64,000 nucleotides of DNA from Microtetraspora glauca (GCA_001570385.1 BBYL01000006.1:124001-188000); one strand, 5' to 3'. Shown: positions 27,872-37,315, numbered from the stretch's first letter. Translations and numbers: made by a program. The notes: generated from the letters alone by a model not told the origin.

Positions 27872-29631
27872 ACGTCGCGGAGGCCGTGGGCGCGATCCTC
27901 GCCTCTCTCGGAGTCGACACCGCCTTCGGCGTGGTCGGCAGCGGCAACTTCCACGTGACCAACTCCCTCACCGAGCACGGCGTGCGGTTCGTGGCCGCGC
28001 GCCACGAGGGTGGCGCGGCGACCATGGCGGACGCGTACGCGCGGATGAGCGGCACCGTCGCCGTGCTCAGCGTGCACCAGGGTCCGGGCCTCACCAACGC
28101 GCTGACCGGCGTCGCCGAGGCCGCGAAGAGCCGCACCCCGCTGCTGGTCCTGGCCGGTGAGGCCACCTCGCCGCGTTCCAACTTCCGGGTCGACCAGCCC
28201 GGCCTCGTGGCGGCCGTGGGCGCGCTCGCCGCCCGGGTCGGCTCGGCGGAGACCGTCGTCGAGGACACGGTGCTGGCGTTCCTCACCGCGCTGCTCGGGC
28301 GTCGTACCGTCCTGCTCAACCTCCCGCTCGAGGTTCAGGACGCCGAACTGCCCGACGACGTCGCGCAGGCCGTCCGCGATCTGCGGTCCAGCCGGATCAC
28401 CGACGCGGGGGAGCAGGGGAGCAGGGCCTGGGCGGCCGTCCGCGATCTGCGCGACCGGGCCCGGCGCGATCTCGCGGACGAGCAGCGCGAGGCCGACGCG
28501 GCGGAGCCGTCCGCCTCGGAGGTGGCGGGTTCGGCCCCGGCCGATTCCGTGAGCGAGCTGACCGAGCTGCTCGCCACCGCGCGGCGCCCCGTCTTCGTCG
28601 CCGGGCGGGGGGCGCGCGGCGCGCGCCGGGAGATCGAGGCGCTGGCCGATCGCGTGGGCGCGCTGCTCGCCACGTCGGCGGTGGCGCGTGGCCTGTTCCG
28701 GGGCAGCCAGTGGGACCTCGACGTCAGCGGCGGCTTCGCGTCCCCGCTGGCGGCCGAGCTGATCGCCGACGCCGACGTCGTCGTGGGCTGGGGCTGCGCG
28801 CTGAACATGTGGACGACACGGCACGGCTCGCTGATCGGCCCGGACGCGAAGGTCGTGCAGGTCGACCTCGACCCCGACGCCGTCGGCGCGCACCGGCCGG
28901 TCCACCTCGGAGTGATCGGCGACGTGGCCGAGACCGCGCGGGCGGTGACGCAGGCACTCGGCGAGCCCCGTGACGGGTACCGCGGCGCCGAGCTGGCCAC
29001 GCGGATCGCCGCCGAGATCCGCTGGCGCGACGTTCCGTACGAGGACCGGAGCGGGAACGGGCGCATCGACCCCCGGACGCTCACGATCGAGCTGGACGAT
29101 CTCCTGCCGGCCGAGCGGATCATCTCCGTAGATTCCGGAAATTTCATGGGATATCCGTCGATGTTCCTCTCGGTGCCGGACGAGAACGGCTTCTGTTTCA
29201 CCCAGGCGTTCCAGTCGGTCGGGCTCGGCCTGGCCACCGCCGTCGGTGCCGCGCTCGCCCGGCCGGACCGGCTCCCGGTCGCCGCGCTCGGCGACGGCGG
29301 CGCGCTGATGGGCGTCGCCGAACTGGAGACCGTGGTACGGCTCGGCCTGCCCATGGTCATCGTGATCTACGACGACGAGGCGTACGGCGCGGAGGTCCAC
29401 CACTTCGGCCCGGACGGCCACGCGCTGGACACCGTGACCTTCCCGGCCGTCGACATCGGGGCCATCGCCCGGGGCTTCGGCTGCGACGCGGTGACCGTAC
29501 GCGAGCGGGCGGACCTGGCGGGGGTCGCCGAGTGGCTGAAGGGGCCGCGCGACAAGGCCCTGGTCGTCCACGCCAAGGTGACGGGGGATCGGGGTTCGTG
29601 GTGGCTGGAGGAGGCGTTCCGCGGGCACTGA
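27868..29631 (+). CDS. thiamine-diphosphate-dependent enzyme (acetolactate synthase-like)
   Basis: 587 residues from GTG 27868 (GTGA overlap with the cyclase stop). The Pyr domain has the activating Glu in FVAARHEGGAATMADAYAR, followed by TVAVLSVHQGPGLTNALTG. The central domain is acetolactate-synthase-like, and the PP domain has GDGGALMGVAELETVVRLG followed by IYDDEAYGAEVHHF. The second Mg ligand, usually Asn in GDG-x(24-27)-NN, is Asp here. Members decarboxylate or ligate 2-oxo acids. With the cyclase it forms a two-gene operon that might process an aromatic or oxo-acid substrate. Confidence 0.87.
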   Translation: MNVAEAVGAILASLGVDTAFGVVGSGNFHVTNSLTEHGVRFVAARHEGGAATMADAYARMSGTVAVLSVHQGPGLTNALTGVAEAAKSRTPLLVLAGEATSPRSNFRVDQPGLVAAVGALAARVGSAETVVEDTVLAFLTALLGRRTVLLNLPLEVQDAELPDDVAQAVRDLRSSRITDAGEQGSRAWAAVRDLRDRARRDLADEQREADAAEPSASEVAGSAPADSVSELTELLATARRPVFVAGRGARGARREIEALADRVGALLATSAVARGLFRGSQWDLDVSGGFASPLAAELIADADVVVGWGCALNMWTTRHGSLIGPDAKVVQVDLDPDAVGAHRPVHLGVIGDVAETARAVTQALGEPRDGYRGAELATRIAAEIRWRDVPYEDRSGNGRIDPRTLTIELDDLLPAERIISVDSGNFMGYPSMFLSVPDENGFCFTQAFQSVGLGLATAVGAALARPDRLPVAALGDGGALMGVAELETVVRLGLPMVIVIYDDEAYGAEVHHFGPDGHALDTVTFPAVDIGAIARGFGCDAVTVRERADLAGVAEWLKGPRDKALVVHAKVTGDRGSWWLEEAFRGH

Positions 29632-29726
29632 CCTTCGATGACCGCCCGCCACGGGAGCGCGCCACGCCGGGACGTTCCCGAGGGGGTGAGTCCGGAGGTT
29701 ACGGTTGCGTAGGTTACCGTTCAGTC

Positions 29727-30488
29727 ATGGCTGAGATCGTGTACCCCCCGGTGATCCGGAGCGCGCTCCTGTTCTTCCGGGTGCTGGACCTCAAGATCAA
29801 TATCGAGGGCGCGGAGCGCATCCCCAAGACGGGGGGAGCGGTCCTGGTCAGCAACCACGTGAGCTACCTCGACTTCATCTTCGCCGGCCTGGCCGCCTGG
29901 CCCTCGCGCCGCCTCGTCCGGTTCATGGCGAAGGAGGAGGTCTTCGCCAACCCGGTGGCCGGACCGCTGATGCGGGGCATGCACCACATCCCGGTGGACC
30001 GCTCGGCCGGGGCGGGCGCCTTCGGCGCGGCGGTGCGCGCGCTGAAGGACGGCGAGATCGTCGGGAACTTCGCCGAGGCCACGATCAGCCGGTCGTTCAC
30101 GATCAAGGACATCAAGAGCGGCCCGATCAGGATGGCCACGGACGCGGGCGTCCCGATGATCCCCGTCGCCGTGTGGGGGCCGCACCGGCTCTGGACCAAG
30201 GGCCGCCCGCGCAAGCTCCTCCAGAGGCACGTGCCGATCACGATCCTGGTCGGCGAGCCGATGCACCCGGAGCCCGGCCAGCCGATCGGGGACCTCACCA
30301 CGGAGCTCCGGCGGCGGATGTCGGAACTGCTCGACCGCGCGCAGCGGACCTACCCCGAGATCCCCCCGGGCGTCTGGTGGCAGCCCGCCCACCTCGGCGG
30401 CACCGCGCCCACACCGGAGGAGGCCGCCGCCCTGGACTCTCCCCGCAGGGCCCGCCCCGCCAAGCCCAGCCCGGACGAGGTCTCCTAG
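29727..30488 (+). CDS. 1-acyl-sn-glycerol-3-phosphate acyltransferase (PlsC family)
   Basis: 253 residues from ATG 29727; no strong ribosome site, but a TAGGTT box lies 11 bases upstream. The acyltransferase motifs are SNHVSYLDFIF (NHxxxxD), HHIPVDRSAG, FAEATISRSF (in place of FPEGTRS, as in one actinobacterial subgroup) and VPMIPVAVWGPHRLWTKG. It should acylate lysophosphatidic acid at the membrane. The last 40 residues are Pro/Ala-rich and probably disordered. The upstream DNA holds two GGTTAC copies 16 bases apart (29697 and 29713). Confidence 0.88.
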   Translation: MAEIVYPPVIRSALLFFRVLDLKINIEGAERIPKTGGAVLVSNHVSYLDFIFAGLAAWPSRRLVRFMAKEEVFANPVAGPLMRGMHHIPVDRSAGAGAFGAAVRALKDGEIVGNFAEATISRSFTIKDIKSGPIRMATDAGVPMIPVAVWGPHRLWTKGRPRKLLQRHVPITILVGEPMHPEPGQPIGDLTTELRRRMSELLDRAQRTYPEIPPGVWWQPAHLGGTAPTPEEAAALDSPRRARPAKPSPDEVS

Positions 30489-30601
30489 GCGTACTGCCCA
30501 GGCAGGTCGGTGACACGGCTGATGGGTGGCTGGCCTTGTGCTGCGCGGGCAACTTTGACGAGTTCTTCGCTCGCTGACCAAGGGCCGTGCCGCGCGGGTG
30601 G

Positions 30602-31085
30602 TCAGCGTGGGACGAGGACGACCTTGCCCGTCGCACGGCGGTTCTCAAGGTCGGCGTGCGCGTCGCCGGCACGGCTGAGAGGGTAGCGGGAGATCAGGGG
30701 CCGAGCACACCGTCAGCGGCTGCCCGGATCGCGCGGGCCTGCAGTTCATGGACAGTGCCGGCGCGTCGAAGCAGCTGGGGGCCGATCGCCCATATGCGAT
30801 CGCCCATATGACGGTGCTCGCGTGCTCGATGATGTCGTCGGTGGTGATGCGGGTGGCGGTCCCTGACGACCAGCCGTGCAGGAGGAATCTCCCGCCAGGT
30901 GCGAGGAGGCCGAAGGCGTGGCGGCCTGCGGTTCCGCCGACGCCGTCGAACACGATGCTGAGTTCTCTGCCGCCAAGCGCGTCGCGTACCGCGTCCGGCC
31001 AGCGCGGGTCGCGGTGGTCGACGGCGATATCGGCGCCCAGTGCCGTGGCTCGCTGAACTTTGTCCGGCCCGCCCGCCGCACCCCG
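30602..31085 (-). pseudogene. quinone oxidoreductase-like (zinc-type ADH) remnant
   Basis: Only the C-terminal half is present. It starts mid-gene at GGPDKVQRATALGADIAVDHR (Rossmann fold end) and continues GGRELSIVFDGVGGTAGRHAFG and LLAPGGRFLLHGWSSG. A 14-bp tandem duplication then shifts the frame; the next frame reads IWAIGPQLLRRAGTVHELQARA, and a one-base loss near GVLGP shifts it again, ending LENRRATGKVVLVPR. Relatives are about 320 residues, so the NADPH- and quinone-binding N-terminal half is gone. It abuts a TetR fragment reading the other way. Confidence 0.8.
30783..30810. repeat. 14-bp tandem duplication causing a frameshift
   Basis: CGATCGCCCATATG is repeated exactly twice. Because 14 is not a multiple of three, it breaks the quinone oxidoreductase frame; removing one copy restores the reading of that half. 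Confidence 0.9.
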
Positions 31086-31465
31086 ACGACCTCGAACGCG
31101 ACCTGCTCGCCCTGGCCCACGCCTGGGTCGGTCTGATGACGGACTTCAGCGACCACTTCTCACTGGTGCGGCACATCCATGCGGAGGCCGGGCACATCCC
31201 GGCCGAGGCCCTGGACGCCTGGCAGGAGGCCGGACCTCGCGCGGTGGGTCACGAACTGGCCTCCGCCATGGCAACCCTGAACGACCACGGTCTGATCGAC
31301 GTCCATGGCGACCCGGCGCAGGCCGCCTCCCACTTCATGAGCTTCATCTCGACTGACATCGTGCAGCGGTCCTACTGGGGTGTCATTCCTCTCCCGAAGG
31401 AGGAGGAAGAGCGGCTGACAACCGCCGGAGTGCGGGCGTTTCTGCGGGCGTACGCTGCACGCTGA
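31066..31465 (+). pseudogene. TetR-family regulator, C-terminal remnant
   Basis: The frame carries HPDDLERDLLALAHAWVGLM, then FSLVRHIHAEAGHIPAEALDAW and a last helix VRAFLRAYAAR: the ligand-binding C-terminal domain of a TetR/AcrR regulator. The N-terminal helix-turn-helix is missing, and the frame enters from what is quinone oxidoreductase DNA on the other strand. A single deletion that removed both 5' ends and the shared promoter region explains both fragments. Confidence 0.72.
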
Positions 31466-31608
31466 GCCGGAGCGGGGCGCACCGGACCTGGCGATCGGTC
31501 GAGGCCCGGTGCCCCGACCCGCGGTGCCCCTCAGCGTCGGCGCGGTCGCTGTCACTGGAGTGCCAGGGTGTGCGCACGGCCCGGGTGCCGCCGGCGGGGG
31601 GGCTCACC

Positions 31609-32537
31609 TCACTTCTGAGACGCCTTGCTCTTCCTCTCCGTCCACGCCTCGTACGTCTCGTCCCCCGGGAGCACCCAGACCTCCGCATCAGGCCTGGCGA
31701 TCGTCCGCAGCAGCGTCGCCTTGCCGGTCGCCTTCGAGATCCGTAGATCCCCACCCCCGTCCCGGTCCTCGATCGGACGATCATGCGTCCCGCCCGGTCG
31801 AAGGCGAGGTCGTCGACGTATTGCCCGCGCGGCAACCGCACGGTCACCGTGCCGCTCACACGGCCGGTACGCAGATTGAGCAGGCGCAGCTTGCGGTACT
31901 TGGGCCACGTGCCGACAGGCACCGCCGCCGTGACGTGGTCATTCGCCAGCGCCATCGACCCGAGACGCGTCTTCAGCCGCATCCGGGCGCGCAGCCCTCG
32001 GTCGAACACCGTCAGCTGGTTCTCCCCTGCCAGCAGCAGTCGCTTGCTGTCCGGACTGAACCCCAGGAAGCTCCACGCGTCCGTCCGCCCGGGAAGCGGC
32101 AACGTCTTGCCTTTCCGCAGGTCCGCGAAGACCCCCACGCCCGGCGCCGAGGTCGTCGTGACCACGAAACTGCCGTCGTCCGACACCACCGGCCACTCCT
32201 CGTTGATCGCGAACGCCGTGAGCCGCCGTGACACCACCCTTTCCTTGCCGTTCAGCGTCCGCTCGACGAACAACTGATCCGATTTCCGGAAATAAAAGAA
32301 ATGCCGCCCGTCCCCACTGACCAGGAACGGCGCCGGCGCACCGGGATTGGCCGCGTCATCGGGCGCCTTGGCGAGCGCCTCCGGCACCTCCACCACGTCT
32401 CCGTTGGTCAGCACCAGTTGCCAGGTCTGTGTTCGCTGCGCGTACGCGATCGTGACCGGCGTGGCAGCCGCCGCGGGCGGTCCAATCAGTGTCGCGGCGG
32501 TCAGAAGCAGTGTCGCGAGCGCTGCACGGAATCTCAT
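31609..32537 (-). pseudogene. secreted beta-propeller-like protein, one frameshift
   Basis: From ATG 32537 a Sec signal (RAALATLLLTAATLIGPPAAAA) leads into repeated beta-strand units such as FLVSGDGRHFFYFRKSDQLFV, WPVVSDDGSFVVTTT and LGFSPDSKRLLLAGENQLTVF, like TolB/WD-type propellers. Near 31775 the natural sequence leaves the frame: after AGRMIVRS the other frame reads DRDGGGDLRISKATGKATLL and ends TERKSKASQK at 31609. Unshifted, the protein would be about 310 residues. Without correction it runs on as nonsense to 31383. A sequencing error is possible. Function unknown. Confidence 0.65.
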
Positions 32538-32640
32538 GTTTCATGAGATGCCAGGAATGTTGAGAATGTTGCGGATACTTTCTGAAGTCCGACACCGGCC
32601 GCTGTTCGCCCGTTTCGTGCGACGCTCCGAGAGAGCAGGA

Positions 32641-35600
32641 TCATCGTGATGACGGAGCGCCGCATGTCTTTCGATACGGCGTCCCCTCGGTGTACTGTCG
32701 CCATTCTTCTCGGGTGAGGTCACGCCCGAGAGCCCCGCAGATGCGGCGTGCCGTCTCCTGGGGGTCGGTGTTCCACAGCAACACGGTGGCGTCAGCGCCG
32801 ACGGTGGCGAGCGTGCGCCGGTCAGGACTGAAGGCGATCGCTTGCACCGGCTCCGTGTGACCGGCGAGGTGAGCCGTACGTCTGCCCTGGCGGACGTCCC
32901 ACAAGGTGACGGTGTTGTCGCCGCTGGTGAAGGCGAGGGTACGGCCGTCGGGGTTGAAGGCGACGCCGGTGGTGAGGGCGTCGGCGTGGCCGGTCAGGAC
33001 GGCCAGGCGGGTGCGCCGGGCCACGTCCCACAAGATCACCGTCTTGTCGGCGTCGGCGGTGGCCAGAGTGTGGCCGTCGGGACTGAAGGCCACGGTTCTC
33101 ACCCAAGCGGTGTGGGCGGCCAGTGGCGCGGCCAGCGGTCTGCGCGTCGCGATGTCCCAGAGCATCACGGTCTGGTCGTGGCTGCCCGTGGCGAGGGTGC
33201 GGCCGTCGGGGCTGAAGGTGACTCCGTTGACGGGCCCATTGTGGCCGGTCAGGACGGCCAGGCGGGTGCGCCGGGCCACGTCCCACAGATTCGCTGTCGT
33301 GTCCACGCTGCCGGTGGCCAGGGTACGGCCGTCGGGGCTGAAGGCGATGTCGAGCACGGCACCGGTGTGTCCGGTGAGTTTCGCCGAGGTGCCCTTCTCG
33401 AGATCCCACAAGGTGACGGTGCCGGCCGACGTTTCCGGGGACAATCCGGTCTTTCCCTCCGCCATGGCGAGGGTGCGGCCGTCGGGGCTGAAGGCGAGGG
33501 CGTAGATGTCCGAGGATGTGTCCGTGTGTATGGCGTGCAGGGTTCGATTCCGCGTCTCCCACACCATCGTCTGATGCGCGCCGGCGGCGGCCAGCAGGCG
33601 GCCGTCGGGACTGAAGGCGACATCGTTGACCCGTGTGGACTGACCGGCCAGCGAGGCCTGCGCCGTGTCCCACACGATGATGGCCCCGTCTTCTCCCGCT
33701 GAGGCCAGCATGGACGTCCGGGGGTTGAAAGCCAGCGTGTAGACGTTGATCTTGTGCCCAGTGAGGCGTCCGCGCAGGACACGGTGCTCGACGTCCCATA
33801 ACAGGATCGCCGGATCGTGTCCCGAGGTGGCGAGGGTTCGGCCGTCCGGACTGAATTCAAGGGTGATGACCTCCCCCGGCCGCTGATGGCTGAAGGCCGC
33901 CAGGCGGGCGCGCCGGGCGACATCCCACAGGATCACCGTCGTGTTCCCGCCCGCGCTGGCGAGGGTGCGGCCGTCAGGACTGAAGGCGACGGCGCTGGCG
34001 GTCTCGGCGTGCCCGGTCAGGGTCGCCAGCCGGACACGCCGCGTGAGGTCCCAAAGGATCACCTGCCTGTCGTCGCCCGCCGTGGCGAGGGTGCGGCCGT
34101 CGGGGCTGAAAGCCACGCCGCGCACCTTTCCCGTGTGGGCGCTGAACGTCGCCAGGCGGGCGTGCCGGAGCGTATCCCAGAGGATGACGGTCCGGTCGTC
34201 GCCGGCGGTGGCCAGAGTGCGGCCGTCGGGGCTGAAAGCGATCTCCCTGATCTGCTGGGTGTGGCCGTCAAGGGTGGCGACACGTGCGCGCCCTGCCGTG
34301 TCCCAGAGCACGAGGCGACCGTCTTCCCCACCGGTGGCCAGCACCTCCCCGTCCGGGCTGAGAGCCGCGGCCTTCAGCCATGTGTCGTGCCCGCGAAGTG
34401 TGGCCAGCCGGATCCGGCGCCGGACATCCCACACCGCCACCGTTCTGTCCCTACCGACACTGAAGAGGGTGCGGCCGTCGGGGCTGAAGAGCACCTGGGA
34501 GACGGCGCCGATGTGGCCGGTGAGCGTCCCTTGGTGGGCTCGCAGGGCTGAGGTGCTCAGGAGGGCGCCGCGTGCCTCGACGGTCGGTGTGATGGCGAAG
34601 GCGTGCGCGGCCAGGAGCATGGCGGTGTCGGGTTCGGAGTCGGCGACGGTGAGCGCCTGGGCGGCGAGTTGGCGCGACAGCGCGATCCGGTGGGCGGCCG
34701 CGGCGTCCTGCCACTGCCGGACGGCTATCAGACCGGTACCGGTGGTGACGAGCAGCAGAAGCGCGAGCCCGAGCGCCAGGTAGCGGAGTTGGCGGCTGCG
34801 GCGGAGGGCTCTGGTGTGCTCGGCCTTCTCCCGCTGGATGCCGGCGTCCAGGAAGTCGCGTTCCAGCTTGTTCAGCGTGTCACGGTGGCCGCCATAGGCG
34901 GCCCATTCCCGAGCGATGGCCAGACGGGCGCCGCGGTACAACGCCCCGGGATCGTGGTCGAGCGCCGCCCATGCCTGTGCGGCCTCGGTGAGCTGACGGC
35001 GCACGCGCAGGGACTCTCTGTCGGCAGTCAGCCACTTGTGCAGTCGGGGCCAGCCTCGGATCAACGCCTCATGGGCGATCTCCACGGTGTCGTCGCCGAG
35101 GGTGATGAGCCGGGCCTCGGCGAACATGCCGAGGATGGCGCGGGTATCGGGGTCGTCGATGTCCAGCTCGCCCTGGGTGATCCGGCGGGCGGTGTCGTCG
35201 GTGCCCTCCCCCAGGGCGGTCAGCCGGATGAACATGTCCTTGGCACGGGATCGCTGAGCGGGGGAGAGATCGGCATACAGCGTCTCGGCGGTTTTCACCA
35301 GGGCGCCATGGATGCCGCCCGCCTCCCGGTACCCGGCGAGAGTGAGCGTGTTGCCGCGGCGGCGGTGCCACGTCTCCACCAAGGCGTGGGAGACGAGGGG
35401 CAGGGCGCCGGGCTGCCCGACGGCGTCGGCGACGATCGCGGCGAGCAGGGCGCCCTCGACACTGCAGCCGGCGGCACGGGCGGGTTGTGTGACAGCCTGC
35501 CGCAGTTCCTCGGTCGTCATGGAAGCCAGGAGGATCTGCGCGTCCGTGAGCGCCGCCGCGAGATCAGGGTGATCCGCGCAGTGCGCATAGAAGTCGGCGC

Positions 35601-36432
35601 GTACGCCGAGCACCACTCGTGTCCGGCTGCCGGTCGTCTGGGCCCCGGCCAGCAGGGCGCCGATGAACCGGCCGCGTTCATGCGCGTCGTGGCAGAGGGT
35701 GAAGATCTCTTCGAACTGATCGACCACGATGAGGAGCGGAGCGGGCAGTGGCCGCTGCGGCGATGGCTGCTCGGTCAGGCCGGAGAGGCCGGACGGGCCG
35801 TCGACGAGCGCGGTGTACATCTCGTCCGGCGACCGGCCGCTCGCGGCGGCGGCCTGGGTGGCGTACTCGCGCAACGGGTGTGCCCCGGGGGTCATCAGCA
35901 CTGTCCGCCATCCCGCGCCGCCTTCCGGGTCACAGGCTCGGGCCCTGGGGATCAGGCCGGCCCGCAACAACGACGACTTTCCCGCCCCGGACGTACCGAA
36001 CACCGCGAGAAAACGCTGCCGAGTCAGTCGCGCGACGAGTTCGTCGACGATTCGTTCACGGCCGTGAAAACGCTCGGCGTCTTCCGCCTGAAAGGCGGCC
36101 AATCCCAGGTAGGGGCTTTTTCCACTCGCGTCGTCGCCGGCCTTCCCGGAGAACAGGCGCGCGTCTTCCACGGCCTCCGCGGCCTGGCGCCAGCGCGCCT
36201 CCCATTGCGCGCTGTCACCGCCGCACGCCTGTACGTAGGCCAATGCCACCGCCAGGCTCGGTAGTTTCTCCCCCCGGGCGGCCTGCGCAAGAGTGCTGGC
36301 GGAGTAGTGCGCGCGTCGCGCCATATCCCGATAGCCCGGATTGCCCGCGCTCTGGCGCAACCGGCGGAGTTCCCACGCGAACCGCTGAACAGCCCCTTCC
36401 CCCGGATCCACTGGCCGCTCAGGGCGCGGCAT
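32641..36432 (-). CDS. HTH - STAND NTPase - transmembrane - 14x WD40 protein
   Basis: 1263 residues from ATG 36432, with GGAGG five bases upstream; an ATG at 36489 lacks one. An XRE-type helix-turn-helix spans about 12-85 (FAWELRRLRQSAG...RDMARRAHYSASTLAQAARG). A novel-STAND (nSTAND1) NTPase follows: Walker A GTSGAGKS at 146-153 and Walker B LLIVVDQFEE at 233-242, then a helical arm with EIAHEALIRGWPRL. One transmembrane helix lies at about 550-570. The C-terminus has 14 WD40 units, most ending SPDGRTLAT...WD, enough for two seven-bladed propellers. Such proteins are thought to act as switch-like sensors; some relatives defend against phage. The propellers lie after the membrane segment, so topology is uncertain. 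Confidence 0.9.
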   Translation of the reverse strand: MPRPERPVDPGEGAVQRFAWELRRLRQSAGNPGYRDMARRAHYSASTLAQAARGEKLPSLAVALAYVQACGGDSAQWEARWRQAAEAVEDARLFSGKAGDDASGKSPYLGLAAFQAEDAERFHGRERIVDELVARLTRQRFLAVFGTSGAGKSSLLRAGLIPRARACDPEGGAGWRTVLMTPGAHPLREYATQAAAASGRSPDEMYTALVDGPSGLSGLTEQPSPQRPLPAPLLIVVDQFEEIFTLCHDAHERGRFIGALLAGAQTTGSRTRVVLGVRADFYAHCADHPDLAAALTDAQILLASMTTEELRQAVTQPARAAGCSVEGALLAAIVADAVGQPGALPLVSHALVETWHRRRGNTLTLAGYREAGGIHGALVKTAETLYADLSPAQRSRAKDMFIRLTALGEGTDDTARRITQGELDIDDPDTRAILGMFAEARLITLGDDTVEIAHEALIRGWPRLHKWLTADRESLRVRRQLTEAAQAWAALDHDPGALYRGARLAIAREWAAYGGHRDTLNKLERDFLDAGIQREKAEHTRALRRSRQLRYLALGLALLLLVTTGTGLIAVRQWQDAAAAHRIALSRQLAAQALTVADSEPDTAMLLAAHAFAITPTVEARGALLSTSALRAHQGTLTGHIGAVSQVLFSPDGRTLFSVGRDRTVAVWDVRRRIRLATLRGHDTWLKAAALSPDGEVLATGGEDGRLVLWDTAGRARVATLDGHTQQIREIAFSPDGRTLATAGDDRTVILWDTLRHARLATFSAHTGKVRGVAFSPDGRTLATAGDDRQVILWDLTRRVRLATLTGHAETASAVAFSPDGRTLASAGGNTTVILWDVARRARLAAFSHQRPGEVITLEFSPDGRTLATSGHDPAILLWDVEHRVLRGRLTGHKINVYTLAFNPRTSMLASAGEDGAIIVWDTAQASLAGQSTRVNDVAFSPDGRLLAAAGAHQTMVWETRNRTLHAIHTDTSSDIYALAFSPDGRTLAMAEGKTGLSPETSAGTVTLWDLEKGTSAKLTGHTGAVLDIAFSPDGRTLATGSVDTTANLWDVARRTRLAVLTGHNGPVNGVTFSPDGRTLATGSHDQTVMLWDIATRRPLAAPLAAHTAWVRTVAFSPDGHTLATADADKTVILWDVARRTRLAVLTGHADALTTGVAFNPDGRTLAFTSGDNTVTLWDVRQGRRTAHLAGHTEPVQAIAFSPDRRTLATVGADATVLLWNTDPQETARRICGALGRDLTREEWRQYTEGTPYRKTCGAPSSR

Positions 36433-36467
36433 CCCCACCTCCGGGAGAACTGAGACTTTTGTGACGG

Positions 36468-36488
36468 TTGTGCAGTGTTGATTGTGCA
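36468..36488. repeat. TTGTGCA direct repeats upstream of the STAND gene
   Basis: TTGTGCA occurs at 36468 and 36482, 14 bases apart, and TTGTG again at 36489. They lie 36-60 bases before the STAND start in the divergent intergenic region and could be half-sites for a regulator, perhaps the protein's own HTH. Confidence 0.35.
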
Positions 36489-36585
36489 TTGTGTGCTCCG
36501 ATGCCGCACAACCCGGAAGCGGTTAGACCTGTAAGCGCATGAGCCAGAGTCCCGACGGGGCTCATACAAAACGAAGGGGCGAGAA

Positions 36586-37047
36586 ATGACGTTCGGTCGT
36601 AGGTTTCTGTCGACCGCCGCGGCGGGGGCGCTTGTGGTGGGCGGCCTCTCGGTCACCCTGTCCGCGGGTCCGGCGAACGCGTCCGCGGCGAACTGCACAA
36701 ACGGAGCCAACGGCTTCACCAGCATCCCCTACAACAAGTCCGGGACCGTCGAGACCACCAAAGACCTCGGCGGCGGCCGGCGGGCGGAACTCCACATCGC
36801 ATGGATCAACGGCGTTCCACACAGATGGGCCAGGATCAGCGGAGCCACCAAGGCCGGAGATCTGGTCTGGATGGACTACAGCACGACCTATGGGGACGGC
36901 TGGATTCAGTGTGGACCCTTCACCGTGCAGAGCAACGGATCACCCAATACCAGCGCAGCGCACAAGGCGACCCGCGAGCCCGGCGAACAGTTCCGCGCCT
37001 GCGGGCGACGGGTCGATGGAGACTCCATGTGCGGGCCGTGGTTGTAA
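36586..37047 (+). CDS. small secreted four-cysteine protein
   Basis: 153 residues from ATG 36586 with AAGGGG upstream. A Sec signal (FLSTAAAGALVVGGLSVTL, cut near ANASA) precedes a mature part of about 120 residues with four Cys (ANC, IQC, RAC, SMC) and several Trp/Tyr (HIAWINGVPHRWARI). The order suggests a compact beta-rich fold with two disulfides. I recognise no family. It is divergent from the STAND gene, with about 150 bases between the two starts. Confidence 0.72.
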   Translation: MTFGRRFLSTAAAGALVVGGLSVTLSAGPANASAANCTNGANGFTSIPYNKSGTVETTKDLGGGRRAELHIAWINGVPHRWARISGATKAGDLVWMDYSTTYGDGWIQCGPFTVQSNGSPNTSAAHKATREPGEQFRACGRRVDGDSMCGPWL

Positions 37048-37183
37048 GTAGAGGTCTGGCGAAAGGCGCTCCCGGTCCACGCGACCTGAGCGCCAACCGC
37101 ACGACGGCGGACACGACGCCTCGTTAGTGGCCGGTCACACGACCCGATCAAAAGCCCGTCCGGGATTCGGTATCGGCCGTCAG

Positions 37184-37235
37184 CCCGTCGACGCTGGAGG
37201 GGAGGCGCAGCTCGATCCCGCTGCGCGTCGACGGG
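37184..37235. terminator. 11-bp perfect inverted repeat, terminator-like
   Basis: CCCGTCGACGC at 37184-37194 and GCGTCGACGGG at 37225-37235 are exact reverse complements; inside, GCGCAG and CTGCGC can pair as an alternative. On the plus strand it is followed by TTTCACC. It could end the small secreted-protein transcript, although it lies 137 bases past its stop. Confidence 0.45.
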
Positions 37236-37315
37236 TTTCACCGTGAGATCGACAGGACCGCCCGCCCGCGTCCGGCTCGTACGGACGGGGCCGGCGAGCC
37301 CCTGCGCGTACGGGG

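Noticed and set aside
27619..29652. minus-strand open frame of 677 codons
   Set aside because: Antisense shadow of the ThDP enzyme; no family features.
29727..30488. PlsC with a damaged EGTRS motif
   Set aside because: FAEATISRSF seems to be a normal variant of one actinobacterial subgroup, not a defect.
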